64,000 bases of DNA from Roseiarcus sp963836695 (GTDB lineage Bacteria; Pseudomonadota; Alphaproteobacteria; Rhizobiales; Beijerinckiaceae), in the NCBI GenBank assembly GCA_963836695.1, contig CAWIKX010000025.1, positions 62,001-126,000 of the forward strand, written 5' to 3'. How positions within the stretch are numbered: position 1 is the stretch's first letter; each line of letters begins with the position of its first letter. The translations under genes and the position numbers were made by a program. The notes under the pieces are model-generated. The model saw only the letters and a program-made list of their open reading frames with translations. It was not told the DNA's origin and ran no database searches. Positions 9,245-18,189 of the stretch are shown here, in pieces.

Positions 9245-10369
9245 CTACTTGACGCCCCAATTGGCGAGATAGTGCTCCTTGTAGTGGTTCGAGGGAATGA
9301 ACACATTCTTGTCCCCGCCTTCCGCATTCACGTTCTCGGTGGTCACGACATAAGGGGGCTGAACGAAACCGCTTGGCGGCTGCCCGTTGAACGCTCTGTT
9401 GAACTCATCGATCGCCTGATAGGCCTGCAACTCGACCGGCTCCGACACCGTCATTTCCTGGTAGGCCTTCCCCTTGTGAAGGCGGTCGTAGGCGGAGCGC
9501 GTCCCGTCCGCTCCGATGAGTTTGACCTGGCCAGGCTTGATTCCGCCCGAACGAAGAACCGGGACCGCAAAGTCGAAGTCGTTGTCGCCGACCGAGGTAA
9601 TGTAGAGGGGCGGGCCAAAGCGCTGGATCCAACTCGTTGTCAGTTGCGCCATTCGCTGGTCGGCCTGGGAGGCGGGCGAATTGGCATATTCGAGCACTTG
9701 GCAACCCTTGCACTTCTCGACCATGGTCTTGGCCGCTGTCGACTTCGTTTCGGCGATCTTGTATTCGTTGTGGGTCAGGATGACGACACGCGCTTTTCCG
9801 TCGCTGTCCGCAATCGCCCACTCCGCTTGCGCTTTGCCGACGTTGCGCGGATCGCCTTGAATGTTGAAGAAAACGCCAAGATCCGGGAAGGCGCCGGGAG
9901 TGCCTGCCGCGTGCAGGCCAATCACCACAATATGCTGGGCGTTGGCCGCTTTAATCGGATCCTGAAGACTGGCAGCGTCGGCAAAGATTGCAATTCCGTC
10001 AGGCTTGAGCGCGATGGCTTGGTTGAAGGCCGCGAGCCAGGAGGAGGGACTGCCTTTCCCGTCGATCACGGTTACATCCCAACCGAGTTTCGCCGCGGCC
10101 TCCTTCATGAAGACCCCGTACTCGTGCGACGTATCGATGTTCTCGTCGCCGGAGAGATAGACAATCTTCTTGCCGGATTGCGGCTTCGGCGCGCTTGTGG
10201 GACCGAGCCACTCGCTCTGCAAGCCCACATATTTCTGGACGGCGGCTTTCGCGCCGTCGGTGACTTCATCAGCCCAACAAACTGAGGCCGAGGCGCAGAC
10301 GCCCGCGATCGCAAGCAAAAAAGCCGTCCGCCGCCCCGCGGCGCGGCGGGCTGAAAAATGACCGTTCAT
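9245..10369 (-). CDS. Periplasmic sugar-binding protein of the ribose-type ABC transporter
   Basis: Type-1 periplasmic binding protein (Peripla_BP_4 class) that would capture the substrate and deliver it to the downstream ATPase and permease. The ATG at 10369 is chosen over an in-frame start nine codons upstream because an AGGGAGG site sits directly before it. A signal peptide (RTAFLLAIAGVCASASVCWA) is followed by KKIVYLSGDENIDTSHEYG, LKPDGIAIFADAASL and VKLIGADGTRSAYDRL. The mature protein carries a CKGC pair, which could form a disulfide. The sugar is not predictable from sequence. This is the first gene of the three-gene transporter set. Confidence 0.88.
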   Translation of the reverse strand: MNGHFSARRAAGRRTAFLLAIAGVCASASVCWADEVTDGAKAAVQKYVGLQSEWLGPTSAPKPQSGKKIVYLSGDENIDTSHEYGVFMKEAAAKLGWDVTVIDGKGSPSSWLAAFNQAIALKPDGIAIFADAASLQDPIKAANAQHIVVIGLHAAGTPGAFPDLGVFFNIQGDPRNVGKAQAEWAIADSDGKARVVILTHNEYKIAETKSTAAKTMVEKCKGCQVLEYANSPASQADQRMAQLTTSWIQRFGPPLYITSVGDNDFDFAVPVLRSGGIKPGQVKLIGADGTRSAYDRLHKGKAYQEMTVSEPVELQAYQAIDEFNRAFNGQPPSGFVQPPYVVTTENVNAEGGDKNVFIPSNHYKEHYLANWGVK

Positions 10370-10437
10370 ATTCCCTCCCTTGCGAGGCGTTTTCAATCCG
10401 CCCTCGCGGTGACAGCGACGCTACCGTGCAGCGGTCG

Positions 10438-10449
10438 AGCTTGCAAGCT
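10438..10449. promoter_or_regulatory. Candidate operator upstream of the ribose-type ABC operon
   Basis: AGCTTGCAAGCT is a perfect 12-base palindrome 69 bases before the binding-protein start codon, in an otherwise featureless 250-base gap. Its position suits an operator or activator site. No cognate regulator is encoded beside the transporter, so the binding factor is unknown and the call rests on symmetry and position only. Confidence 0.3.
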
Positions 10450-10622
10450 GAGCTCAGATTACCCTGGAGCGGCGCTTCGGGAAGGCTTCCCACCCTGCGA
10501 GCCGGGGCCTATCCGCATTTCTGAACAGCGATGCCAGATTTCTCCGGCGGCCTCGCAAGAAATTGTCGATTTTTCTGGCGCTCACTTCCGGAGCGCTGAG
10601 CGGTCTCATCAACCCAATCCGC

Positions 10623-11414
10623 TCAGACCGACTTCAACATGCCCCCGTCGACGTAATAGGTTGAGCCGACAGAATAGCTCGCGCGGTCAGAGCAGAGAAA
10701 GACGAAGAAGTTCGCCAGTTCCTGTGGGGTTGCGAATCGCTTGATCGGCGCATGTTCGCGCGCGACGCCGTCGAGATAGGCCTCATAGTCGCCGCCCTTG
10801 TCTGCGGTGAGCTGCTTTGCGGTCTTGACCCAATCCGGCGTCAGAATGAGGCCGGGGTTGACGCAGTTCACGCGGATATTGTCGCCGATGAGCTCGGTCG
10901 ACAGCGACTTCGAGAACATCATCAAGGCCGCCTTGGTGACGTTGTAGATCGGCTCGTACCAAAGGGGCTGGGCGGCGCAGATCGAGGCGTTGTGCAGAAT
11001 GACCCCGCCGCCGCGCTGCTTCATAAGCGGCGCAAGGCCACGGGCGAGCCGCACCGCCGCCATCACGTGCAGATCCCAATAGGCCTGCCATTTCTCATCA
11101 GGCGCCTCCATCACCGTCTCGTTGCTGCCGGTGCCGGCGTTGTTGATGAGGATGTCGGCGCCCCCGAAGAGCCGCTTGACGTCTTCGATAAGGTCTTCGG
11201 CGCCCTCGCGCGTCGCGACGTCGCAGGCCAGGCCTTCCGCCCGGACGCCGAAGGATTTGGCGATACGGCTGGCCTCGTCCCGAACGCGCTCCACATTGCG
11301 GGCGGCGATCACGATGTCGACGCCCTCGGCCGCGAGGCCCTCAGCGATCGCAAGACCAATCCCTACGCTGCCGCCCGTAATGACGGCGACTTTCCCCTTA
11401 AGCCCGAGATCCAT
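10623..11414 (-). CDS. SDR-family dehydrogenase
   Basis: NAD(P)-dependent short-chain dehydrogenase of 263 residues. The nucleotide-binding motif is TGGSVGIG (TGxxxGxG), followed by the NNAGTG stretch and the catalytic YNVTK (YxxxK) with an upstream Ser in HNASICAAQ. The C-terminus ends YYVDGGMLKSV, usual for the fold. It follows another SDR gene by about 35 bases in the polyol block, so it probably oxidises a sugar alcohol, aldose or keto-sugar intermediate. The precise substrate cannot be told. The 3' end is followed by the gap before the ribose-type transporter. Confidence 0.88.
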   Translation of the reverse strand: MDLGLKGKVAVITGGSVGIGLAIAEGLAAEGVDIVIAARNVERVRDEASRIAKSFGVRAEGLACDVATREGAEDLIEDVKRLFGGADILINNAGTGSNETVMEAPDEKWQAYWDLHVMAAVRLARGLAPLMKQRGGGVILHNASICAAQPLWYEPIYNVTKAALMMFSKSLSTELIGDNIRVNCVNPGLILTPDWVKTAKQLTADKGGDYEAYLDGVAREHAPIKRFATPQELANFFVFLCSDRASYSVGSTYYVDGGMLKSV

Positions 11415-11449
11415 GTCGTTCCCTACCCGCTGTTGATGTCGCCTGATCC

Positions 11450-12223
11450 TTACCAGCAGGTATAGCCGCCGTCAGCCAGCACGATCGACCCGGTCATCAG
11501 GCTCGCGGCGTCGGAGGCGAGAAAAAGCACTACGGCGGCAATCTCATCCGGCTCACCCATGCGCGCCATCGGCGTGCCGTCGATCCAGGCGTCGAACATC
11601 GGCTGGTTGGTTTTTCCGAGCGCAGTCATCGACGTATTGATATAGGTCGGCGCGACGGCGTTGACCCGTACCCCGCGGGCGCCCCATTCGGCGGCGAGCG
11701 ACTTCGTCAGATGATGCACGGCCGCCTTCGAAGCATTGTAATAGGCTTGCGGCTGCGGCTTGTTGACGATGAAGCCGGACATCGAGCCGACGTTAATGAT
11801 CGAGCCGCGTCCCGCGGCCAACATGGGCCTGCCGAACGCCCGGCAACACCAAAAGAGGCCGTTGAGATTGACGTCGATGACGTTCAGCCAGTGCTCATCG
11901 GTGACATCTTCCGCCGGGGTTTCTGATCGCGCGATACCGGCATTGCAAACCAGAATGTCGGCGCGGCCCTTTTCCGACATCACCCGCGCCGCCGCGGCGT
12001 CGACTTGCTTCGAGTCGGTGACTTCCATCTCGATGACGTCGCCGGCGTAGCCTTTCGCTTTCATCGCGGTCCGCGCCTGCCTGGCGACCTCCAGGTTGCG
12101 GTCGGCGATATAGACGTACGCCCCCGCTTCTGACAGCGCCTCTACGCAGGCGAGGCCAATCCCCTGGGCGCCGCCGGTGACGACCGCGACACGGCCTTTG
12201 AGATTGAAGCGATCGAGATACAT
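11450..12223 (-). CDS. SDR-family polyol dehydrogenase
   Basis: Short-chain dehydrogenase of 257 residues resembling bacterial polyol dehydrogenases such as those for arabinitol, galactitol or sorbitol. Motifs: TGGAQGIG, CNAGIA, the catalytic Ser in NVGSMSG, and YNASK. The sequence MTGSIVLADGGYTCW at the C-terminus is typical of this group. A GGAGG site lies about ten bases before the ATG. It sits directly after the mannitol-dehydrogenase-family gene, as in polyol operons that carry one long-chain and one short-chain dehydrogenase (for example smoS with a mannitol dehydrogenase). The polyol is inferred from context. Confidence 0.88.
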   Translation of the reverse strand: MYLDRFNLKGRVAVVTGGAQGIGLACVEALSEAGAYVYIADRNLEVARQARTAMKAKGYAGDVIEMEVTDSKQVDAAAARVMSEKGRADILVCNAGIARSETPAEDVTDEHWLNVIDVNLNGLFWCCRAFGRPMLAAGRGSIINVGSMSGFIVNKPQPQAYYNASKAAVHHLTKSLAAEWGARGVRVNAVAPTYINTSMTALGKTNQPMFDAWIDGTPMARMGEPDEIAAVVLFLASDAASLMTGSIVLADGGYTCW

Positions 12224-12250
12224 TGATCAGAAGCCTCCGAGGCCGTCAGC

Positions 12251-13729
12251 TTATCCAGCCGCCGACAGATAGTCGGCGAGCGTCGGGCGAACGCCGTCCG
12301 CCCAAAGCGCGGAGAGCGCGCTGGAAAAGGCGCTGACATAGGCGGGTTCTTCCGCGAGCCTGCCGAAGATGTCACGCAGCGCCAGAAAAGCGCGCGGATC
12401 GCTTCGGGCTTGCTTCGCCGCGGTTTGGATGCGCTCCCAGCTTGGATCGTTGGGCGCGATCGGCTTGCCGCTTTCGGTCTCGCCATAGCAATAGCGGCAC
12501 CACAGAGCCGACACGAGAGCGAGGCCTCGGAAGGATCCGCCTGCCTTCAGCCGATCAGCGACGGAAGGCAGAATGAATTTCGGCTGCCGGTTCGAGCCGT
12601 CGAAGCAGAGGCGTGGGATCGTGTCTCCAATCTTCGGATTGGCGAAGCGCCGCGCGATCAGTTCCCGATAGTCGTCGAGCTTGGTGTTGGGCGGCGGCGG
12701 GACGACAGGCTGGATCTCGCGCTTGGTCAGCTTTTCGAGGAAGGCGCCGATCTGTTCATCGCCCATCGCGTCGTGAACGAAATGGATGTCAAGCAGCCCC
12801 GCCGGATAGGCGATCGCAGCGTGACCGCCGTTGAGGATTCGGATCTTCATCAATTCATAGGGCGATACGTCGGACGTGAACGTGACCCCTACGGTCTCGA
12901 GCGCGGGCCGCCCCGCCGGAAACTTGTCCTGCAAAACCCATTGCCGGAACTCTTCGCAAAAAACCGGCCAATTGTCCTCAAGCCCGCACTTGTCACGCAG
13001 CAGGGCGCGTTCCCGGTCGGTCGTCGCGGGCGTGATGCGGTCGACCATGGAATTGGGAAAGGCGACGTTTGAGCGAATCCAGCGCGCGAGTTCCGGATCG
13101 GCAAGCTCCGCGAGCCCGGCGACGGCGTTCTCGGTTACGTGGCCGTTGCCCGGAATGTTGTCGCAGGACATCACGGTGAAAGGCGCAGTCCCCTCGGCGC
13201 GGCGGCGCTTGAGCCCGGCGGCGATGAGGCCGAATGCGGTCTTCGGAGCATCCGGGTGTCGTCCGTCATAGACGATGTCGGGATGGGTGGGGTCGAAATG
13301 CTGCGTCGCCGGCGAGATATAGTATCCGCCTTCTGTGACGGTGAGGGAGACAATGCGAATATTGGGTTTGGAGATCGCATCGAGCAACGCCGGTGCGTCA
13401 TAAGGCCGAACGAAATCGATCATCGAACCGGTGACGCGGATATTGGTCGTGTCCGCTTCTTGCTGGACCACTGTTGTCAGCCAGTCCTGTTCCTTGAGCT
13501 TCTCACGGATCGCTACATCCGGGTCTCGCACTCCCGTTCCGACGATCGCCCAGTCGTGATCGCGGCCGGCGTTGAGCAGATCGTCGAGATAGACCGCCTG
13601 ATGCGCACGATGAAAATTGCCAATGCCGAAATGAACGATGCCGGCGCGAAGGTCAGAACGCCGATAGTTCGGAGCCGCAACGCCTTGAGGCAGGCGCGAC
13701 AGCGCCGCCGCCGAGAGTTTGACGCTCAT
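12251..13729 (-). CDS. Mannitol dehydrogenase family protein
   Basis: Long-chain NAD-dependent polyol dehydrogenase of 492 residues that would oxidise D-mannitol or a related hexitol or pentitol to the ketose. The N-terminal cofactor domain starts IVHFGIGNFHRAHQAVY. The C-terminal domain contains the family active-site pattern K-x4-N-x2-H as KIRILNGGHAAI, and SCDNIPGNGHV and TPATTDRERA are further signatures. Length is normal for MtlK/UxuB-type enzymes. It lies between the ABC ATPase gene and the SDR gene in one minus-strand run, matching the smo/mtl operons of Rhodobacter and Pseudomonas. Which polyol is preferred is unknown. Confidence 0.93.
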   Translation of the reverse strand: MSVKLSAAALSRLPQGVAAPNYRRSDLRAGIVHFGIGNFHRAHQAVYLDDLLNAGRDHDWAIVGTGVRDPDVAIREKLKEQDWLTTVVQQEADTTNIRVTGSMIDFVRPYDAPALLDAISKPNIRIVSLTVTEGGYYISPATQHFDPTHPDIVYDGRHPDAPKTAFGLIAAGLKRRRAEGTAPFTVMSCDNIPGNGHVTENAVAGLAELADPELARWIRSNVAFPNSMVDRITPATTDRERALLRDKCGLEDNWPVFCEEFRQWVLQDKFPAGRPALETVGVTFTSDVSPYELMKIRILNGGHAAIAYPAGLLDIHFVHDAMGDEQIGAFLEKLTKREIQPVVPPPPNTKLDDYRELIARRFANPKIGDTIPRLCFDGSNRQPKFILPSVADRLKAGGSFRGLALVSALWCRYCYGETESGKPIAPNDPSWERIQTAAKQARSDPRAFLALRDIFGRLAEEPAYVSAFSSALSALWADGVRPTLADYLSAAG

Positions 13730-13787
13730 GATTCGAACCCATTCATCAAGTCAACCTGGAACTGACGCGTTCGCAGTTCGCCCGCCG

Positions 13788-14789
13788 TCAGTCGATCCTT
13801 CTGCCGTCCTTGTCGAACCGATGCAGGTGCGCTTCGCGAGGCGTGACATAAATGGTCTGGCCCGGCGTCAGCGGCGCCTCGCCCTCCAGGCGCAGGGTCA
13901 GTTGCCCCATGCCATCCGCCTCCGCGTGCACAAATGTGTCGGAGCCGAGGTGCTCGGCGAGGCGCACCTTCGCCGGCCATTCGCCCGCGGTCATGGACAC
14001 GTCGGCATGCTCCGGCCGGATGCCGATGGTATCCGCGCCGCGCTTGGCGGCGGGCGCGCCCTTGATCAGGTTCATCGTCGGGGAACCGATGAAGCCCGCC
14101 ACAAAGAGGCCATTGGGCTTGTTGTAGAGGTCGAGCGGAGTGCCGATCTGCGCCACCGAGCCTCGGTCGAGCACCACGATCTTGTCGGCCATGGTCATCG
14201 CCTCGACCTGATCATGGGTGACATAGATCATGGTCGTCTTCAGCGCCTCATGCAGTTCGCCGATCTCGACGCGCATCTGCACACGCAGCGCCGCGTCGAG
14301 GTTAGAAAGCGGCTCATCGAACAGGAACGCCTTCGGCTCTCGCACGATCGCGCGTCCGATGGCGACGCGCTGACGCTGGCCGCCGGAGAGCTGGCGCGGC
14401 TTACGGTCGAGGTAATCGGTGAGATTCAACGTGGCCGCCGCCTTGCGCACTTTCTGATCGATGACGCTGGCGCTCTGCCCCGCCATCTTGAGCGCGAAAG
14501 CGATGTTGTTGCGCACGCTCATGTGCGGATAGAGCGCGTAGGACTGGAACACCATGGCGAGCCCGCGCTTGGATGGGCCGACGCTCGTCATGTCTTTGGC
14601 GTCGATCAGCACTTGTCCGGAAGTGACGTCCTCAAGGCCGGCGATGAGGCGTAGAAGCGTAGACTTGCCGCAGCCCGAGGGGCCGACGAAGACCGCGAAC
14701 TCGCCGTCGTCGATGTTGAGATCAACGCCATTAATGACGCTAACGGCGCCGAACTCCTTTCGCACGTCCTTGAGTTGGATGCTGCCCAT
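13788..14789 (-). CDS. Polyol ABC transporter ATP-binding protein (SmoK/UgpC type)
   Basis: ATPase subunit of 333 residues with Walker A GPSGCGKSTLLRLIAG, signature QLSGGQRQRVAIGRAI, Walker B AFLFDEPLSNLDA and the switch His in YVTHDQVEAMTM. A C-terminal OB-type (TOBE) domain includes IGIRPEHADVS and PGQTIYVTPREAHLH. The ATG at 14789 is preferred to the in-frame TTG at 14807 because it begins the conserved MGSIQLKDVRKEFG sequence and has an AAGGA site upstream. It pairs with the two permeases and the binding protein encoded before it. One ATPase gene serving two permeases is the MalK-type arrangement, so it acts as a homodimer. Confidence 0.94.
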   Translation of the reverse strand: MGSIQLKDVRKEFGAVSVINGVDLNIDDGEFAVFVGPSGCGKSTLLRLIAGLEDVTSGQVLIDAKDMTSVGPSKRGLAMVFQSYALYPHMSVRNNIAFALKMAGQSASVIDQKVRKAAATLNLTDYLDRKPRQLSGGQRQRVAIGRAIVREPKAFLFDEPLSNLDAALRVQMRVEIGELHEALKTTMIYVTHDQVEAMTMADKIVVLDRGSVAQIGTPLDLYNKPNGLFVAGFIGSPTMNLIKGAPAAKRGADTIGIRPEHADVSMTAGEWPAKVRLAEHLGSDTFVHAEADGMGQLTLRLEGEAPLTPGQTIYVTPREAHLHRFDKDGRRID

Positions 14790-14814
14790 GGCTGCTGTTT
14801 CCTTCAATCCAAAA

Positions 14815-15645
14815 TCATTTTACTGCGCCGAAGGTCAGGCCTCGGACAAGCTGTTTCTGCGAGAACCAACCGAGGATGAGAATTGGCGCGATCGCGAGCG
14901 TCGAGGCCGCCGAGAGCTTGGCCCAGAAAAAGCCCTCCGGCGCCGAGTAGGAGGCGATGAACGCGGTCAGCGGGGCGGCATTCGACGTCGTCAAGTTGAG
15001 GGTCCAGAAGGCCTCGTTCCATGACAGGATGATCGCGAGCAGCATGGTCGAGGCGATACCTGGGACCGCCATCGGCGTCAGCACGTATACGATCTCATTC
15101 AAAAGCGACGCCCCGTCCATGCGCGCAGCTTCCAGGATGTCGTTCGGGATCTCCTTGAAATAGGTATAGAGCATCCAGATCAACAGCGGCAGGTTGAGGA
15201 GCATCAAGACGAGCCCAATGCCGATCAGGCTGTCAAGCAGATGCAGGTTCTTGAATAGGAGGTAGATCGGCACCAGCACGCCGACCGCCGGCATCATCTT
15301 GGTCGACAGCATCCACATCAATAAGTCCTTGGTGCGCTTGCCCGGCGCGAACGCCATCGACCAGGCGGCCGGAACGGCGATCAAAAGACCAATCAGGTTC
15401 GCGCCGACCGACAGCACCACCGAATTGAAGGCGAACTTGAGATAGTTCGACCGTTGCTGCACGTCGGCGTAGTTCTCCAGCGTCCAGTTGAAGAACAGGA
15501 ACTTCGGCGGCATGGCGATAGCGTCGAGTTCGGTCTTGAAGCTCGTAAGAAACGTCCAGAGGATCGGGAAGAAGATCAGGAAAGCGACGACCCAGGCGAG
15601 GATGGTGATCCCGATGCGCTCGCGGGCGGATTTCTTAATCGCCAT
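14815..15645 (-). CDS. Polyol ABC transporter permease 2 (SmoG type)
   Basis: Inner-membrane permease of 276 residues in the MalG/SmoG class with six hydrophobic segments, starting with IGITILAWVVAFLIFFPILWTFLTS. The cytoplasmic EAA loop that contacts the ATPase reads EIPNDILEAARMDGAS. It begins three bases after the preceding permease, whose end supplies the GGAGGG ribosome-binding site, so the two are translationally coupled. It works with the other permease as a heterodimeric channel. Confidence 0.93.
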   Translation of the reverse strand: MAIKKSARERIGITILAWVVAFLIFFPILWTFLTSFKTELDAIAMPPKFLFFNWTLENYADVQQRSNYLKFAFNSVVLSVGANLIGLLIAVPAAWSMAFAPGKRTKDLLMWMLSTKMMPAVGVLVPIYLLFKNLHLLDSLIGIGLVLMLLNLPLLIWMLYTYFKEIPNDILEAARMDGASLLNEIVYVLTPMAVPGIASTMLLAIILSWNEAFWTLNLTTSNAAPLTAFIASYSAPEGFFWAKLSAASTLAIAPILILGWFSQKQLVRGLTFGAVK

Positions 15646-15648
15646 CGT

Positions 15649-16521
15649 TCAGCCCTCCAGGTTCCTGCCGATGATGCGCATGAGGAAGATCGCGACGATG
15701 TTGGCGAGAATGACCGCGATAATGCCGCCCGCGGAGGCGCTGCCGACGTCGAAGTTGAGCAGCGCCTGCTTATAGACGAGGAATGGGATATTCGTGGTCG
15801 CTGTGCCAGGCCCGCCAGAGGTCGTCACATAGATTTCCGCGAACACGCTCAGGAGAAAGATGGTCTCGATCAGAATGACGACCGTGATCGCGCGCGCGAT
15901 ATGCGGCAGCACGATGTATCCGAAGTAGGAAATCGGCCCCGCGCCATCGAGCTGCGCGGCTTCCTTTTGCTCTTCGTCGAGCGACTGAAGGGCGGTCAGA
16001 AGAATGAGGCTCGCGAACGGTAACCATTCCCATGAGACGACGATGATCACCGAGAGCATCGGCCAGTTGGTGAACCAGACGATCGGCTGGAACCCGAGCG
16101 AGCGCGCAATCCAGGCGAAGAGGCCCGAATCGGGATTCATGAGAAGGTTCTTCCACACCAGCGCGCTCACCGTCGGCATGACGAAGAATGGCGCGATCAC
16201 CATGAGCCGCAAGATGTTCTGGCCATACACGGGCTGGTCCATCAACAGCGCGACTAGGAGCCCGCCGCCGACGCTGATGGCGAGCACGGAGACAACAAGG
16301 ACGAGCGTGTTGATAAGCGAGGCGATGAAATCCGGGTCGGTGAGGAACGACGTGTAGTTCTGCAGCCCGACGAAGGCGGTGTTGTCGGGATCGAGCAGGC
16401 TGTAGCGCAGCGTCGAAAAGTAGAGCGTCATCACCAGGGGCACGATCATCCAAATGAAAAGCAGGATGACCGATGGTGAAACGAGAGCGCGCCCCGCTGT
16501 CGCTGTTTGCTGCGTCGCCAT
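15649..16521 (-). CDS. Polyol ABC transporter permease 1 (SmoF type)
   Basis: Inner-membrane permease of 290 residues in the MalF/SmoF class with six predicted segments (for example SVILLFIWMIVPLVMTLYF). The EAA motif is recognisable as EEQKEAAQLDGAGPISYF. It lies between the binding-protein gene, 186 bases upstream, and the second permease. The upstream gap contains a strong hairpin that may limit read-through or protect the binding-protein transcript, so expression may be lower than for the binding protein. Confidence 0.93.
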   Translation of the reverse strand: MATQQTATAGRALVSPSVILLFIWMIVPLVMTLYFSTLRYSLLDPDNTAFVGLQNYTSFLTDPDFIASLINTLVLVVSVLAISVGGGLLVALLMDQPVYGQNILRLMVIAPFFVMPTVSALVWKNLLMNPDSGLFAWIARSLGFQPIVWFTNWPMLSVIIVVSWEWLPFASLILLTALQSLDEEQKEAAQLDGAGPISYFGYIVLPHIARAITVVILIETIFLLSVFAEIYVTTSGGPGTATTNIPFLVYKQALLNFDVGSASAGGIIAVILANIVAIFLMRIIGRNLEG

Positions 16522-16604
16522 CCTCGTGGCCCTCTCCTCCCGCGCGAGACGCGCCGGTCCCTTCGGATCGATGCGCCTTTCTTGCTTGTCTTCCCTTCCC
16601 CCTT

Positions 16605-16629
16605 CCCCCTTCTCGCGAGGAGAAGGGGG
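16605..16629. repeat. Intergenic hairpin between binding-protein and permease genes
   Basis: CCCCCTTCTC and GAGAAGGGGG form a perfect 10-base inverted repeat with a five-base loop. No T-run follows, so it is not a classical Rho-independent terminator. Hairpins here, as in malEFG and other ABC operons, can protect the upstream binding-protein mRNA and lower permease output. A similar CT-rich hairpin pair occurs at 55795-55905, so this may also be a dispersed REP-like sequence. Confidence 0.55.
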
Positions 16630-16707
16630 CGAGGGGCGGGAGGATGCGCCCCTTCCCGCCGCTTTGCGCCAGGTATGCAGCGCGAAGCAGCGGGTAAGCG
16701 GTTTAGA

Positions 16708-18024
16708 TCACTTGATGTAGCCGGCCTTCTTCATTGCGGCTTCGGTCGAGGCCTGCGCCTTGGCGAGCGCCGCATCGACGGTCATCGTGCCGGCGAGCGC
16801 GGCCGAGAAGTCCTGACCGACGTCCGTGCCGATGCCCTGGAACTCGGGGATCGCGACGAACTGGACGCCGGTATACGGCACCGGCTTCACGGTCGGGTGA
16901 TCTGGGTCGGCCGAATCGATCGACCCGAGCGTCAGCTCCGCCCAAGGGGCGGCCTTGGTGTAGTCGGCGTTCTTATACAGCGAGGTGCGCGTCCCGGGAG
17001 GAACGCGAGCCCAGCCGTCCTTCGAGGCGACCAGGTCGGTGTAGTGCTTGCTGGTCGCCCATGAAACGAACTTCTCAGCCGCTTCGGCCTTGCTCGTTCC
17101 GGCCGGGACAGCAAGCGACCACGCCCAGAGCCAATTGGCGTTCTTGCCAAGCCCGTTGTTGGGCGCGAGCGCGAAGCCAACTTTGTCCGAGACCTTCGAC
17201 TGCTTGGGATCGGTCACGAATCCGGCAGCCACTGTGGCGTCGATCCACATCCCGCACTTGCCGTCATTGAACAGAGCCAGGTTCTCGTTGAAGCCGTTCG
17301 ACGACGCGCCGGGCGGCCCGGCGGCCTTCAACAGGTCAACGTAGAAGTCCATCGTTTTCTTCCATTCCGGCGAGTTGAACTGAGGGTTCCATTTCTCGTC
17401 GAACCAGCGCGCGCCGAAGGAATTGGACATGGCGGTAAGGAACGCCGTGTTCTCGCCCCAGCCCGGCTTGCCGCGCAGGCAGATTCCGTAGACGCCGCCG
17501 GCCTTGTCATTCATCTTCTCCGCGGCCTGCTTGATGAAGTCCCAGGTAGGCTTCTCGGGCATCTTGAGGCCGGCCTTCTCCATCAGGTCCGTCCGGTACA
17601 TGACGAAGGAGCTCTCGCCGTAAAACGGAGCTGCGTACAGCTTGCCGTCATACGAGAGGCCGGCGCGGATGGGAGGAAGGAGGTCGTCGACGTCGTAATC
17701 GGCGCCAAGCTTATCGAGCGACACCAGCCATTTTTTCTTGGCCCAGATCGGAACTTCGTAGGTGCCGATCGTGAGGACGTCGAATTGTCCGCCATGCGTG
17801 GCGATGTCCGTCGTCACCTTCTGGCGCAGCACGTTCTCTTCGAGCGTGACCCAGTTCAGCTTGATGTCGGGATTGGCCTTGGTGAAATCCTCGGTCAGGC
17901 CCTGCATGCGAACCATATCGCCGTTGTTGACCGTGGCGATCGTCAGTGTCGTTTCAGCGTAAGCGGGAAGCGAGAAGCCTGCGAGCGCAACGGCGCCGAG
18001 CAGCCCCTTCACGAGAACCTTCAT
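16708..18024 (-). CDS. Polyol ABC transporter periplasmic binding protein (SmoE type)
   Basis: Extracellular solute-binding protein of 438 residues (SBP_bac_1 class) that delivers sorbitol/mannitol-type polyols to the two permeases. The ATG at 18024 is selected over an in-frame upstream start because GGAGG lies just before it and the sequence begins with a signal peptide (KVLVKGLLGAVALAGFSLPAYA). Mature features include WVTLEENVLRQKVTTDIATHGG, DDLLPPIRAGLSYDGKLYAAPF and a WLWAWSLAVPAGTSK segment, characteristic of the mannitol/sorbitol group. It follows the SorC-type regulator gene by 165 bases and likely has its own promoter there. Confidence 0.93.
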   Translation of the reverse strand: MKVLVKGLLGAVALAGFSLPAYAETTLTIATVNNGDMVRMQGLTEDFTKANPDIKLNWVTLEENVLRQKVTTDIATHGGQFDVLTIGTYEVPIWAKKKWLVSLDKLGADYDVDDLLPPIRAGLSYDGKLYAAPFYGESSFVMYRTDLMEKAGLKMPEKPTWDFIKQAAEKMNDKAGGVYGICLRGKPGWGENTAFLTAMSNSFGARWFDEKWNPQFNSPEWKKTMDFYVDLLKAAGPPGASSNGFNENLALFNDGKCGMWIDATVAAGFVTDPKQSKVSDKVGFALAPNNGLGKNANWLWAWSLAVPAGTSKAEAAEKFVSWATSKHYTDLVASKDGWARVPPGTRTSLYKNADYTKAAPWAELTLGSIDSADPDHPTVKPVPYTGVQFVAIPEFQGIGTDVGQDFSAALAGTMTVDAALAKAQASTEAAMKKAGYIK

Positions 18025-18189
18025 AGCGTTTCCTCCGTGCGGCAATGCCGATTTGGGCATTTGCCAAGCTAACGGGCGAATATTCGCCACATCTTCGGGC
18101 GCGAGTCAATCCGGTTTGTCGCCGACCTGCCGAAAAGACCGGCGAAAGGCGCCAACAAATTGATATGTCGGTATCTTTTTTCTTTGAAG

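Noticed and set aside
18160..18176. GATA-N6-TATC inverted repeat upstream of the polyol binding-protein gene as a SorC operator
   Set aside because: Only four-base arms; too weak to call without comparison to related promoters.
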